From: Rhea pennata
Taxonomy: Eukaryota > Chordata > Aves > Rheiformes > Rheidae
Direction of reading: 5' to 3'
Assembly (NCBI RefSeq): GCF_028389875.1
Contig: NC_084677.1
Span: 6,242,017 to 6,306,016 of the forward strand
DNA: 64,000 bases
Position numbers and translations under genes: made by a program. This document shows positions 26,192-39,175 of the stretch, piece by piece (position 1 is the stretch's first letter; the number at the start of each line of letters is the position of its first letter). The notes under the pieces were generated by a model. The model worked only from the letters and a program-made list of their open reading frames with translations. It had not been told where the DNA came from and did no database searches.

Positions 26192-26224
<33 letters not shown>

Positions 26225-29200
26225 CTGCTTTAGTTAGCACAGATAGGAAAGTATGCTGACATTGCAGAGCCGAAGTTTGAATCTTTTCCAAACTTCTTTA
26301 CTGACCAGGAGCCTTAAAGGTTTTTGAAGACTACAAAGGAACATCTGGGAAATCGAATTTATCGAACGTAAGTTTCTTAGGGCGTCTCCAGGGCTACCTG
26401 TATTCTGCTTGGTTTCCTATTATAGATTATTTTAGAGGGGGTTTGGCATCCATCCAATACTGTCAGATCTTCTAGCAACAGTATCTCTACTGATCTCATC
26501 TGTTGTGTTTATTATAGCTATTTTCTGTATATTATTTCCATCATTCACAGGCTTCAATTCAAGCTGTATTGGAGTGCAGGCTCTGTGGTGCCTTTTAGCA
26601 GAAATATTCTTTTATAGTATGCATCTTGAGCCTGGCACTCGTCCCATAAAGAAGTACCCTTATCTTAATCCCCTCTGCTCTATAATGTAGCAACAAGAGC
26701 CAGCTCTGCTTGAATTTTCTCAGGTATAAACTTGCATCTAGAGTGTGCTTGCCTCCCTCTCCAATTTTCAATATTTATTCTAGTATCTCTCTATTAGAAA
26801 TGTCTTTCATCTTTCCAGAAATGGCTTACATTAGTATCTTGAAAGGCGCTGCATCTGTGAATAAATTTCTATCATGGTGCTTAAGGGAAAAGTCTACTGC
26901 TGATCTACAGCCAGATGTCTTAGCTAACATGGGAATGTCTTAGTTTGTGTTGATATTATATTTTTTTTCATGTCCTTTTTAATCTTTTGATTCAGATTTC
27001 CAAAATCTTGTTATATTCAACCATTCTCTCAAATTACTGTCTCTCTTCATGGCATGTCTGTTATAAGGTATTTCAATATTTTACTCCAAAGAGCTTTTAA
27101 TTTAAATGCTTCGGCTTTGTACCTGTTGTTAGCTATCAGCTGTACTATTTTCTTAAAAGCTGTGTTTAGCAAACTAGCTCCGGTTTTGGGGACACCAAGA
27201 TTTGCTGCTGAAATCCAACCTTCCGTCACTACCGTGCCATTGCACTAGTGACATCTGGCAGCACGGAGGAAAGCTGGCTCCAGCCTCCCGGGCTAGGGGA
27301 GGACTCCTCTACTGCTCCGGCAGCGCTCACTGAGAACCGAAGTGCAAAGACATTTTGCAATGCAGCATTTGCAAGAAGAGCAAGTGGATGCTTTAGCAGT
27401 CTCAACTTAAGTCATAGGTTTAAAATACATAGATATGACGCCTGAAAAGGACATGTCTATCCTTCACCCTTTTGTACGTGATAAATGGGACGCCTTGCAG
27501 CTGGCTACGCAGGTCTTTCATGGCAGGCTAGAAAAGAAGGGCTCATCATTCTGCGTTTGGAGTTAGAGGTCTCCTCCTGTATAAAAGCAGTCCTGTGTTA
27601 AACCTCTGGTTAGAAGGCTACATTTCACAGTCGTGCTAGGCAAGCAGCTTAGCACAGTGCTTATTCTTTCCCTTGAAAATATCGGGACCCTCAAGACCAG
27701 GACCTTCAGCTGGATGGAATATAATTCCTCTGTTCCTCTGTACTGTTAGAAGGTTACATTAGAATTACCAGAATCTGGATCTTCCTAGGATAATGCTAGA
27801 TTTATTTTTATTGTCACAGTTTAAAAAAATAACCTCTCTGCTCATATCAATATTTTAGAGCATCTTCAGTGCTTGAAATCAGGTCAGGCACAGCAAACTG
27901 CTGGTAGTCAAGGTGAAATAAAAGATCAATAAGGTTACCTGATACATCGATGGTACAGCGAGTAGCAATCATAACATTAACACAATATGTATCAAAATGC
28001 CTTTATACGCAGGAGTCACAAAAGAATGGAAACAAATACTAAAACCCACACAGAAGACAAAATTTATGATTCATAGGATGAGACAGGAAAGTAATTTTTG
28101 GAAGAACACAGCTGAAAATAAACAATCTAACAGAAAATGCATTAAGTATCAGTCCATTTGAAGGAAAAGGCATAAGAGCTGCCAACATTGCCCCGTACCT
28201 CCTCCATTTTGATACAGCAAGCAGCTGCAAGGAAATAAAAGTTAGAATGTAATATCCAAGGTGGTTAGTGTTCTCAGCAGCAGATTATGCTTGAAAGCAC
28301 CTTAAACAAGAAAATTACTTTAAAAGATAAATTTGTGATAAGACAAAAAGAGCTCATAAACTTGTAATTAAAAAATTTACTCTGCATTGCTGGTATTTGT
28401 TAAAAAGAGCAAAAATTGTAAGAGTTTTAATGCTTAATGTGGCTTAACTCGGCCAGGTGTTTTACATAGCCAAAGCCATAGAAACAGCTATCCAAATTGG
28501 TTCTGGAACTGGTGGGCCCACATAAGCACAGATTTGCAAATCATAATTTATGCATTAATAGATGATTTCATTAAGTTCACTATTTTTAGCTAGAAATTTG
28601 GGTTTCTAGACAACAAAACTGTTCCCATTCTCTCCTTCGTACACTTGCAAAGAGCTCCACATCGCAGGACAAAGACTGACGCAGCCCTCCAAGCCCACGT
28701 GCGATGCCGCAGAAAAGGTGACTCGCCCTCCCAAAAGGTGCATACATGTACGTGTTAGGTCTAGCTTTAATTTGTAAAATGCTCTGGTGGTGCTAGCTAC
28801 TCACAAGCCCACCGCATTCATCCAGAGCATGATGAAAGTTCTCAGCAAGAAACCATGTGGAAAAGACATACTGCAGAGGACAGTGGGGCCTCCTGTCTTC
28901 ATTCCTCCCAAAGATCATTCCCGTAATCCTACAAATCAGCAGAGAATTCGGTCTTGACAGCTGTGCTATCTTGGTTTATATATTACTCTGAAACACTTTC
29001 AGCTAATTTAAGTTTCATGAAAAAATCAAGAAAACTTTGTACAGGTTTCATCTATTAACCTAGTGACTTACATATGTCTTTTCCTTTTATTGGATTGTGG
29101 TCTTGCTGTCATCCTTCACTGTAAAACAAATCAAGTAACAATTTCCTTTAAGAGGTGGTAAGCTTCCTTTTCTCCATCCAGTTACACCTAGCATGCTACA

Positions 29201-32019
29201 AGTTTCCCACCCCCACACACATACACGTAGAAGGATATCCTGAGGATAAAGGTAGACGAATCTGGATTTGTTTCGATCGAGAAATCATTTCATTTAAATG
29301 AGAAGTTTCTCCAGAAATCATGGTTTAATGAAGGTGCAGAAGACTGATAACTAAATTTAACTCTCTTCAGCAATGCCTGTAACTTGCTACTTTAAATTGC
29401 TGAAGGCTCTACTGGATCTTTTTCTTTTTAAACTCCCCAACATCTCCCCAAAAAACACTCACTGCATTTGCTGGCTGTGAACATTGAATGAACTATAAGG
29501 GCTGCATATTGATCACTCCAGCCTCTGTTTGCATTATTTAGTTCTTGAAGAACATCTGCTGAGCATCCATCAGTGTGGGGCATGTGCCACCACCATATGG
29601 GATGCCAACTGCTGGTGGAGCCAGGGAGGTGCCGTTATGCTCCCATATATTCCCATACAACAATGCCATTAACATCTGGCGTGCCATGGTACATGCTTAC
29701 TTTCATGGTATAATAACAGGAGATTAGTCATTCCTAACTACAGTGAAGATCCTTAATGGGAGTCACGGTACTGACTCAAAATCAAGTTAGAGAAACTGTT
29801 ACTGCAACTAGCTAGCCCTGACCAAACCTCATGTGGCATATTACATGCTAAGGTCATGTACTGCAATTTTGTTCCTACTACGAGTATAAAAGCAGTCCTT
29901 TGGCTCTTCTGAAGCATCCTAATGCTATTTTCTGCTTCTAATCAGAGCCAAACACACAGAAAGAGTTTTCCTCAAATAATCAGCTGGAAGGTAGGATCAA
30001 TGCCACAATATCTTGATGCTTCAAGGTGTGCTGGTTTGCAAACCATTGCTGTAACTGTGAATATTGTATCCACGGGATTATGATTTTTTTTCAAACAAAC
30101 AACTGCACTGCTTTGATTTGTATCTTGTATTATTACTCCAAGGCCCAAAGAACTTATCAGATGTTGAGAGATCAATTGTTTATTAGTATCCATTAAAACA
30201 TATTGCTTTCTGCTTTCCGCCACACTTCCTGTTCTTGTCCTAGAGACAGAAGGTAGAAAGGACCGTGCAGTTTCCTCTTTGCGTGCCGTGGGACCCTCTG
30301 CACAGCCCTGCAGATCCTGTCCTGTGTGTTTAAGCTCATCTCCATGCTGAACTGTTTTGCTGGACTGGGCACTAAATCTGGATCCTTCATACCCTTTGGC
30401 CAGATGAGGTAAGAGAAATGTCTCAGTTTCTTTTCAGTGTACTTCTACCTCCCTGGAATTTGATGACAATTTCTTCCCTATCCCCAAGCAGCTTCACAGT
30501 CCTCAGAAGATCATTTGTCTCTCTTGAGTTCCTGAGGGACCTAGCTGTGAACTGATCTTTTGTGCTCTATCAGTAGGTAGTTGCCAAGGCAGGTGAAGTA
30601 GCTCGCTCATATAATAAATTTGCTAGAGAATCTCATGGTAACATACCAAACCTATTTATTTTTTTATACTCTGAAGTACGTGATTTATAGAGGGACACCT
30701 GCCAAGGGAATGTGCCACTGGAAATTGTCAAAAAATTCTATTCAGATGTAACAAACAAACTATTTCCTCCTTGGATTCAGCCATGTAGTTCACCTAGGTA
30801 ACTTCATCCATTTTCCTAGAAGAATTCCATTTTAACTGAAATTTGTTACATGAACTCAGCAGAAAAAAATATTTCATATAATCTACCAAGGGGATGTCAA
30901 AAGGGGAAAGCTGACTTTGGAGGTGTTTATGACACACGCAGCGCTCTTTCTGGTGTTTAAAGAAACCAGAGATAGTCAAAGCAACCTAATTCCTATGCAA
31001 CATTTCTCAAGACTTGGCTGCTTCATGCATGCAGCAAGAGCTCAGGCCCAGATTTTAAACTGTATTTGAGGCTGGGTTTCTTTTAACGTCGGCTGGATCC
31101 TGGCGCCAGAATGGCCACTGAGACCCCAAGTATCAGTTCTGCAGAAAATCTGTAGCCAGCAGCGGTAATGCAAATTTCTGATTCATGGTTGTGTGTGTTG
31201 GCCTGTAGCCAGCCATCACATAGCCAGAGTTCAGTGCAGTCCAAGTCGGGATTGATTTTGCACTGGAGGGAAAAGAAACCATGATGCAGAAAACTCTGCC
31301 TCCCTCAACTTGAGTTTGGGCAAAATGAGAAAAATGCTGTAGATGATAGATAAAAAATGACCCGTTCGTGCATGGCTCCTTTAGGTACCCATGCCGAGGT
31401 ATGTTCAGTACCAGAGAGGCAAGAGGGTGGGAAAGCTGCTCCCTGAATCTCCTGAGTGGCCCATATCTCACCTGAGGCTGCTCTAGACTCCACGTCCCCT
31501 CCAGCTCAGCCCAGGCCCTGCCACCAAATCGCTTCTCGGCTGGTGCTTTGACCAGGAGGTTTGTGTTTCCTCCTGAGCCCCCGACTCCAGCAGTCGTTAC
31601 CACCTGTCTGTCCAGGAGCCTGGACAAGGTCGTGGCTGCAGTTGCTTCACACTCATGACAGCACATGTCTCCGCTCATCGGTAGCTTCCTCGGTTGTCTT
31701 CAGAAAGGTTATCATCCCGGGGAATCACTTCTAGCAGAGAAATTATTCTTAAAAGCTGTGGAGTTACTTATTCAGGCTGTCAAGCCTCGTTACATTAGGC
31801 TTCTCCATGACAGAATATCTAAGAAATTTATCTTTTTGTTCGTAGAAGCAAATGATGGTCCCACTAAGGAAACTGCAAATTTAATTATACAGTAGATTTC
31901 CTCACAGACAAAATTTCCAAGGGCCTCCGTATGTCAGCGTTTGCTTTCAAATCTCAATCCTCAGCTCTGACTTTAGTTTTTCTTTCTAAAACATTTCAAG
32001 TGAGGATGTTAATCCAAAG
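25343..32019. other. Unique AT-rich non-coding DNA
   Basis: No gene is recognised. T28 at 26193-26220 is listed separately. A minus-strand open frame of 181 codons at 31133-31678 has no recognisable domain, and its length is within chance for 64 kb in six frames. TATAAAAG occurs at 27580 and 29885 without any island nearby. Confidence 0.4.
26193..26220. repeat. Poly(T) tract, 28 T
   Basis: An uninterrupted T run with no identifiable insert on either side. Confidence 0.9.
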
Positions 32020-32480
32020 CAGTTTTCGCGGTCCCGGGTCTGCAGCCGTAATTCGATCCGAGCTGTCCTCACTCGTGCAGGACGCGGCGGGGTCCCTTGC
32101 TCCGGAAAAGGCCCGTGGAAGTGCGCCCTTAATAGCTGCTTTAAACACTGCAGCAGGCACTTCCCGCGCGGGCTGAGCCGAGAGCCCCGCGCCGTCCCCG
32201 GCGCCACCGCGGCCTCGCTGCCTGGCTGCAGGTACGTCGCTCAGATGCTCGGTGCCTCAGTTGCCGCATCCCGAAATTGCTTTCCCCTCGTAAGCACTTG
32301 TCATTTGCGAAGGCTCCACACGGGCGCTAACGCTGCTCCCGTTCTCCAACGGGGAAACCGGGGCGGGCAAGAGATTAGACTGGTCCCCAGTGCCGGCAGA
32401 GCTAGAAATGGATCCCCATCAGCTGGGGATGGCGTCGGGGCTCGCCGCCGAATTCCCTCTCTTCCCGATGGCCTGTCTTT
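32020..32480 (+). promoter_or_regulatory. CpG island with a good splice donor (possible promoter and first exon)
   Basis: CG-dense sequence begins near TTTTCGCGGTCCCGGG at 32023 and is strongest at 32160-32220. CAG|GTACGT at 32229-32237 is a near-consensus splice donor on the + strand, so a non-coding first exon could end at 32231. The open frames through the island (98 codons + and others) have no known product and end at unrelated positions. The transcription start cannot be placed from sequence alone. Confidence 0.5.
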
Positions 32481-35400
32481 GGGCATGACACCCACTTTTG
32501 GGATACCTGAACAGGCACTTTTTGAACAATTGAACTGTTAGAAAGAAATTCCTGACAGGTTTGGAAAAGAGCCCCTTTGGACAGCAGTCGCAAAGCTTAA
32601 GCTGATGACCTCCCAGTTGCATTTGCCCGCTGCTTTGTCTCCAGAGAGGTCTGGATTCTCCTCCTGGCTCGCAGGAATCACTAACAGATCTTTTTCAGTA
32701 TAGGAAGGAAACATTTAGTCTCTGTATTTGTACCTTCTGGCCTTTCAGAGGAAGCCAGTACAAACAGCACCGCGTCCTGGCCCGAATCCATCCCACGTTA
32801 CTAGGATGGCATTGATCTGAGATCTCACCCCATTAAAAATTTGAAGTCTAAAGCGGTTGCTGCTAGAAATGGGGTCTCCCAAGGTTTAAGCATTTGTTCA
32901 GCCCTCACCATTGCCAGATGGTCAAAAACTGGAATCTGTCACAAATGTTACTGGTGCCTTTTGCAAAATGATGCTGTTAAATTAGGCCTGATTTCCATCT
33001 CTTTAATGTAAGGTGCTACTTTCTCTATGTAAAGAAATGGTGAATCACTGCATCACCAACGAAGAAAAATGACATTTCTTGAAATGTATGACAAGGTAGC
33101 TCTGTTTTTCTTTTCTAGACAAATGAATAAACACTTCCCTGCCTACTTGCATTTTTTTAGTCACTTGCATGCTTGTTAGCCTGGCACATTCCAGGGTATC
33201 AGAAGGGAGAGGTAGATAGGAAAACTTTGGATTTCTTCTTCAGCTGGTTACAGAGCAGGAGGGTACCTAGGAGGCCTCCATACTCCCCTCCACTCCAGCA
33301 TCCCTGACATCTGGAGCTCCTTGAAGGCTCAGCTGAACAGGCTGATTCACTTTTTTTTTTCACGACTAAAAAGTGAAGCTTCAATTGAGACTCCATGAAA
33401 TTCACAAATTCTGGTAGGATTCAGGAAACAAAATGAGAATGTTTCAGTTTTCCAAGCTGCAGTTGTAGGGTTTATATGAAGTGAAGAGAAGAAGGTGACT
33501 GTCCATTTTAGCTATCCCCCTCTGCCCTGAGGAGCTGTTTGAGAAATCTCCACCAAACACTGATTTTGTTCAGTTAGGGTACAAGACCTGCATCAAAGCT
33601 CCCCATACCTCTGCTGGGGAAAACTGGAATTCTTCCATTAAAAGGGTGCCTAAATGAGGCAAAGGACAGCTCTGAGCCTGGTGTTCCCCAAGCCTTGGTG
33701 CATTCTCTAATTCATGGGTGCTAGTGCTCTGCAGTGATGGTGACATTAGTAACTTTTCTTCCTCTGTGCTTTTGTGAATAGCATCTTTTAGTCTGCTTTG
33801 CTTTTACTAAAAATTCTGGAATTGAAAAAAAAAAAGGTAGTTTGGGGGACCACATTAAATCTAAAGTTAGCATGTGCTTATTCACCTGGTTCAGGTTTGG
33901 AGTCAACCTGAACTGCGTGGGTTTTTCCATCGGCCACAACCCATAGGGTCAGCTCCACTGTGCAGCACGTTGCGGCTGCCCTTCCCTCACGTCCCCGCGA
34001 GAACATGCCCGTCGTTGGCACTGCTGCTGCCGTGGTCCTATGCGAGGCTCACTGCAGCTCAGAGCAATGCCTGAGCTCTCCCGCTGGTATCGCCCTTATT
34101 CACATCACCCCTTACATTTCCACACAGGCCACAGACACTAAATGTCTGTAAGATCAGGGGCATGTTTGCTTCTCAGAGCTGCCTCTTCCCCATAGCTAGC
34201 TTCTAGATGGTAACCACTCCACTGATGAGATCTGGCCTTAATGCAGGCAGATGAGTTGCCGAGTTTCCCAAAATCTGAGCCCTCCAAAAGAAGGAATTCT
34301 AGGTAGGTTTTTGTGTATAGGTGTGTTGTTTTGTGTCTTTAAAACACCATTATGTGCTGTATGGTATGTGATGAAGCAAGAAACTCCTGAGTTCTCGCTG
34401 TCTAGCTCATTGATTTTTAAGAGTCTGGGAGTTTGGAGCCTCTGGAAGCAGCTTGACAGGTAATGTGAAACTGCAGATCCTGCCAATTGCCACGGAAAGG
34501 TGAGAGAGGTGAAAAAAAATCATTTTACACTGTGGACTTTGGCTCATTTTTTGACACTGAGAAAACAACTTTTGCCAGCAAAAGCAAAACCTGCAGAGCA
34601 CAGGGTGTGGAACAGAAATCCAAATAGACAGAGTTGCAGTTGCTGCAGTCCCAGGCCCAGTCCTGCAAGCCCAATATGTCCCCTGAGCACCTCAGTGAGG
34701 TCAGCCAAATTTTCTCATACAAACCCCAATTGACTCTCAATCCTAAGCAAGATATCATCTGCAAAGGGAGTCTCTGGGCACAGAAGGTGACAAAGGGTGT
34801 CAAAACCCAAAGCTCTGCAAGGATAAATGGGATAGATTCTCAGCATCTGTAAATCAGTATCAGACCATTGATTTCAATATTAAAATAGTATTTTTTTTTT
34901 AACAGCTACCTGATGGATTTCTTCCCTTTTTGAAATCTCTCAAGCAAGACAAGATTCTGGCTGTACAACCACCTTGCTGGAAAGACTCTCTAGTTCTTTA
35001 ACACCTCCTTTCAGCCATGTTTCTGTGTCCACCTTTTACTTCTACAGACAACAAACTGGTATCTTACCGCAGCTTCAGTGATCTTAAGGACATAGGTAGG
35101 GCAAGGGTTGTAGCTAGAGATTATATCTTTCATTAGATCAACCGGTATAGCTGGGAAAAATAGATGAGCTTTTCAGTACACAGCTAAACAAATGCATATG
35201 TTGCACTAATAAACCACTAGGGACCTGAAAGTGCTCCACAAATAGAGATGAGCAAAGTGACTCAACTTTTTTTCCATGTGATTGCCTCACTCCATCAAAA
35301 TGCATGCAGATATTTTGCCCGTCACTTCAGCAAGACCAGATTTCAGCTGCTGTGCAGTAGACTATAGCTCTAGTTCCTATCTCACTACAATGCCAAGGAG

Positions 35401-36639
35401 AAAGGCGCAAGATAACATTTCTCGCTCATGGGGCAGCTCCTTTGCAGGACACGAAGAGGGGAGCAAGAACACAGGTTCCAAGGGAATTTGTCTTATTGCA
35501 TCTAAGATGAAAAACGGAAGACAGGAAAGGGGAAATGGGATTGAAAATTAAGGCACAAAACCAAAATTCTGAGAGTAAAATATGCTCCTTTCTATGAAAA
35601 GCCAGGGTGTTCTTAAACCTATATTTTGAAACATGTTTTGAAAAGTAGTTAGCAGCAATTAAACAACTCCTGTGGCTGCACAGGAACCGGTGTCGTTTAG
35701 GTGTTCCACATTTTCTGTATCTGTCTCTGTTCCCTGTCCTGTTTGCCACATTCTTACCTGTATCTACTTTTAGCATCGTAAGGACCAGTTGTTCACCACA
35801 TCATCACACTGATATTTTGATCAGTCTGAGCAGCATCAGACTCTGTGAATGGTCCTGCTGAAGCCAACTGGACTGCTACTGATGCTGCTCAAGCAAAGAT
35901 GTCATCACAACTTGAAGCCAAATTATTGTGGAGCATTTTAACACTACAGAAGGATAAACAACAGTAAGCCATAGTAATATTTCTGAGCGCAAACTAATGC
36001 TGGACATCCTTTAATAGATTCATCCTCAGCTAGGACTCCTGGATCCGTACGTGACAGGCAAGCGAAGATGTTCTAATTGAAGATCTTTGTGAAAACTCTC
36101 CTAGAAAATATTGCAGTGCACATATGCCAGACCTAACCATTTATATCCTAACTCAAAAGCCACTGAACTGATCATCTTGAGATGTGTTTTGTTTTTCTTT
36201 TCTCAATAAGGACAGTAAATCAAGCTAAGTTTAAAATTTTATAGCTACAGCTGGTTTTGACTTATGCAAATATATTTCAATCACAACATATGGGAAAAAC
36301 ATATTTTTCCTTTCCCTCACATAACTCAAGAACTCCTGATTTTTCTGAAGCCCTGAACCTAAATGGTTATCTTTAGGTGCAAGCTACAGACAGGAACTAC
36401 AACCCAGTAGGAATTTGTTCAATAGAAAGACTGTGCAGCAAATGAAGAAGATGAAATTTGAGATTTTAACTATTATTTGTTTACTAGCAAGAGCTGTGAC
36501 TGGCAAATAGTTATAAGATACCTCAAGTTCCAAATTATGACAATTTATTACCTAAGCTTCTCCCTAAAAGAGCACGTCTGAAAATGCTGCAGTAGCTCAG
36601 TGGTATTTCATTATTTTTCCAGCTGCGCTGTTGCCCATC
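32481..36639. other. Unique non-coding DNA
   Basis: No gene is recognised. Overlapping short open frames on both strands at 33.9-34.9 kb and 35.3-35.8 kb show no family. A foldback at 35827-35891 is listed separately. Confidence 0.4.
35827..35891. repeat. Foldback with 13-bp perfect outer stem
   Basis: TGAGCAGCATCAG (35827-35839) pairs exactly with CTGATGCTGCTCA (35879-35891) across a 39-nt interior. The interior contains a further GTCC/GGAC pairing. The overall size (65 nt) is close to a microRNA precursor, but the arm sequences match no microRNA I recall and the large internal loop is atypical. Confidence 0.6.
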
Positions 36640-37440
36640 GCGTGCTTAAAGCTGCTCTGCGATGCAGACGCAGTTCATAACCGCGAGAGCTGACGGCCTC
36701 CGGGTGGAAGCGAGCCGCCGTCACCTCACCTCCCCCTCAGGACCCTATTTTGAGGCCGGCCTCTGCGGCGGCGGCTCGGCAGCAGCTGTCCGCGGGGAGA
36801 CGGCCCCTCCGGGCGGTGGGGCTCTCCTGTCCCAGCCCCAGCGTGCCGGGAGCCCCCCGCCGCCCCTCGCTAGCCGGCCTCGTCGGGGGAAACCCTCAGG
36901 ATAAGCGTGGAAACGGGTTCAAGAAGCACCTTCCTGAAGGCCAGAGCTGCTGCTGGGCATCGGCTCAGCGTGGGCTCAGGAGCGGCCGAGCTGCCTGCAA
37001 GGGGGGGGGGGGGTCGAGACGACTGCCCCGTAGCTGCTCTTCTCCCACAGCCGCCCTCGGCGTTTCGTACCGACCGCTGTCAGCGGCCCAGACCTCTGAC
37101 GCCGCTTTGCTCTAGCCGGGCGGGCGGCTTGTGATGGGCAGGCGGCTGGCCGTAGCCTTCGGCACCTCGCCGCACGCGGAGCGACGCGCCGGGCCCCGCC
37201 GCGGCGAGCTCGGGCGCGTCTCCGCACGCGGAGCGACGCGCCGGGCCCCGCCGCGGCGAGCTCGGGCCCGTCTCCGCACGCGGAGCGACGCGCTGGGCCC
37301 CGCCGCGGCGAGCTCGGGCGCCTCGCCTTCCTCACCCGTGCTAAAGCAGCCGCCCCGCTCGGCTTCCCGGCGCCTGAAGCCACGCTGCCGCTCTGCGCCG
37401 CAGCCTCCCCGGCTCTGCTGGTTCTTTTCCTTTTCCTTTG
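36640..37440. promoter_or_regulatory. Strong CpG island
   Basis: This is the most CG-dense stretch in the window, with G13 at 37001-37013 and a three-copy 52-bp GC-rich tandem repeat. Long open frames on both strands, including 195 codons on the minus strand, run through it. The tandem repeat is read in three different frames in any one of them, and composition is dominated by Ala, Arg, Gly and Pro, so I do not accept them as coding. A promoter of a nearby gene is the most likely role, with direction unresolved. Confidence 0.75.
37171..37326. repeat. 52-bp GC-rich minisatellite, three copies
   Basis: Copies start at 37171, 37223 and 37275, each beginning CGCACGCGGAGCGACGCG and containing GGGCCCCGCCGCGGCGAGCT. 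They differ by only one to three bases. The period of 52 is not a multiple of three, so any protein through it would change frame between copies. Confidence 0.95.
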
Positions 37441-37735
37441 CTCCCTTTTAACAGAGGGCAGGATTTTCCCCGCAGTGGTAGTATCTAGCTCTTGGTGTAA
37501 CAGAACAGCTGTATTTACTTGACTTACGAGTATCTTTACTGACAGATTTATCCTTTGCATCATAAAATGCCTATCTGGGCTTTAAAAAGTGCACTGCCTG
37601 CTTCTTTGCAGCTTGCAGCAATAGCCCATTCTAACTTGAAAGCTGTATTATTACCCCAAAACTAAACACGTTACCTTATACATCACAGCTACCCCGGTTC
37701 TTCGTGCCTAGGGGCCTCTGAGCAAAAGGTGTCAT
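37441..37735. other. AT-normal gap between two CpG islands
   Basis: CG density drops to background between the two islands. No gene or repeat is seen. Confidence 0.5.
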
Positions 37736-37990
37736 TTGGCGCATGGAGCGGCGAAACCGCGGTGCTGCCCAAGCCTCGGGGATGTCCTCGGGGCCGGAGG
37801 GACGCCCCGGGGCCGGCCGCTCGGCCCGTGGGTTTCCGCCCGCGGCACGCCGGCGCCGCGGGAACACCGGTGCGGGGCCAGCCTACGGCACGGGCGCCAG
37901 CGCTCGGCCAGCGTTGGCGGTCGTCTGGACGGCTGCCGCTTCGGGGGGATGGTCGCAGGCCTGGGAGAGCCCCGGCGCCCTGCTAGAAGT
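37736..37990. promoter_or_regulatory. CpG island
   Basis: CG-dense sequence with GCGGCGAAACCGCGG and GGCGCCGCGGG. Three + strand frames are open at the same time (85-129 codons), which marks lack of stops rather than coding. It is probably part of the same promoter complex as the island at 36.6-37.4 kb. Confidence 0.65.
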
Positions 37991-38934
37991 CAGGGGGAGG
38001 GTCAGGTGTCCCTCCACCTCCAGCCCTTGCTATCCCTTCTGCCCAGCTCTGGCTTGGCGAGCAAGCTGCGCTACATGGATTTGGGGGCTGGTACCGCCTC
38101 AGAACAGCTATTAATAGGGACCTGAGTGAACGACTACGTTGCTGTTGCTCACAGTAAAGAGCTGGCTGCATTTTCTTCAAGTGCTCTGATAGAGAGGCCT
38201 AGCAGTGGTGGAGACACCCAACGGGAAAGACTTCACCCGTGCTATGATACGCGCAAACAAGCTGGACTGTGACCTTTTCGGTATCTCATGCAGAAGTCCC
38301 ACACAGAGGCGAAGAAAGAAAGACGATGCCTGGCCTGGCCAGGAGCAGGTCTGGATTCCCACTCTGAAACCGCTGCTTCTACAGGGCAGCTGTGTTTTGA
38401 TGTTTTGCCAGCATCCACAAGAACCTCACGTAAAGCAGAGGTAAAAAGCTTACCGGACTGCACAAATATGGCTAAAATTTTCGAAAATAATTCCAGGCTT
38501 CTGTTTGAGTTCATGCTTGGGAAGTCGATGGGACGTATAGCGCTACCCCGGCGTGCAGGAGGTGTGCGTCCAGCACCGCACACCAGCTGCTGGGGTGCCT
38601 CGCGGGGCGGACAGGGCTCCCCAAATCAAGAGCTGCTATTGGGAAATCTTGCTTTATTCTAAGTAGAAAACTAACCAAAGCCTCTTAACTATCAGAACAG
38701 ACAACTGTGTTCCAAACATGCCCATCTTACGGTATGCTTCACATCTCTGTACGTCTTTCCTTTAACTTTGGCAGGTTTTGGATCAGGCCTGGGATGAGAA
38801 CAGCCCTAAAAACACACGTTTCCTTGAACAGTAGCACCTAGTGAGGATTTGAAAAGATGATTGTGCCTCAGAATGAGTCATTAAACTCTATGAAATGCAT
38901 CTGTTACTGTAGTGTTTAAACTCTGCTCCCCCCG
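37991..38934. other. Non-coding DNA between CpG islands
   Basis: Composition is intermediate. Overlapping + and minus open frames (113 and 124 codons) have no known relatives. Confidence 0.4.
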
Positions 38935-39175
38935 TCCCTGTCGCACTAATTAGCGCGGGAAGAACTGCTGCTGAAAAATGAAGATTTCTAGCGTCTTGCG
39001 TGGCTTTTGGCTCCCGAGCGCCGTGCCTGCGCCCGCCTGCAGCGGTGCCCGACGCGCCGGCTCCCGTTCTCGGGGCCCAGCGAGCAGACGCGGGGCCCAG
39101 GCAAGGCTCGGCTAACGGCGTGACGTCTTTTACACTCACCAGCGCTGAGGCGCGGGGCCGTTCACACCGCTCTTC
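38935..39175. promoter_or_regulatory. Short CpG island with CRE-like site
   Basis: CG density is raised from about 38,950 to 39,170. TGACGTCT at 39121-39128 matches the CREB site TGACGTCA at seven of eight positions. No exon is evident. Confidence 0.5.

Noticed and set aside
27579..29899. Shared 16-mer GTATAAAAGCAGTCCT at 27579 and 29884
   Set aside because: About one exact 16-base match is expected by chance among all pairs of positions in 64 kb, and similarity does not extend into the flanks.
31133..31678. 181-codon minus-strand open frame
   Set aside because: No domain or motif recognised. A frame of about this length is expected roughly once by chance in 64 kb over six frames.
36976..37563. 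195-codon minus-strand open frame through a CpG island
   Set aside because: Ala/Arg/Pro-rich, crosses a 52-bp tandem repeat in changing frames, has overlapping open frames on the other strand and no family resemblance. Explained by few stops in GC-rich DNA.
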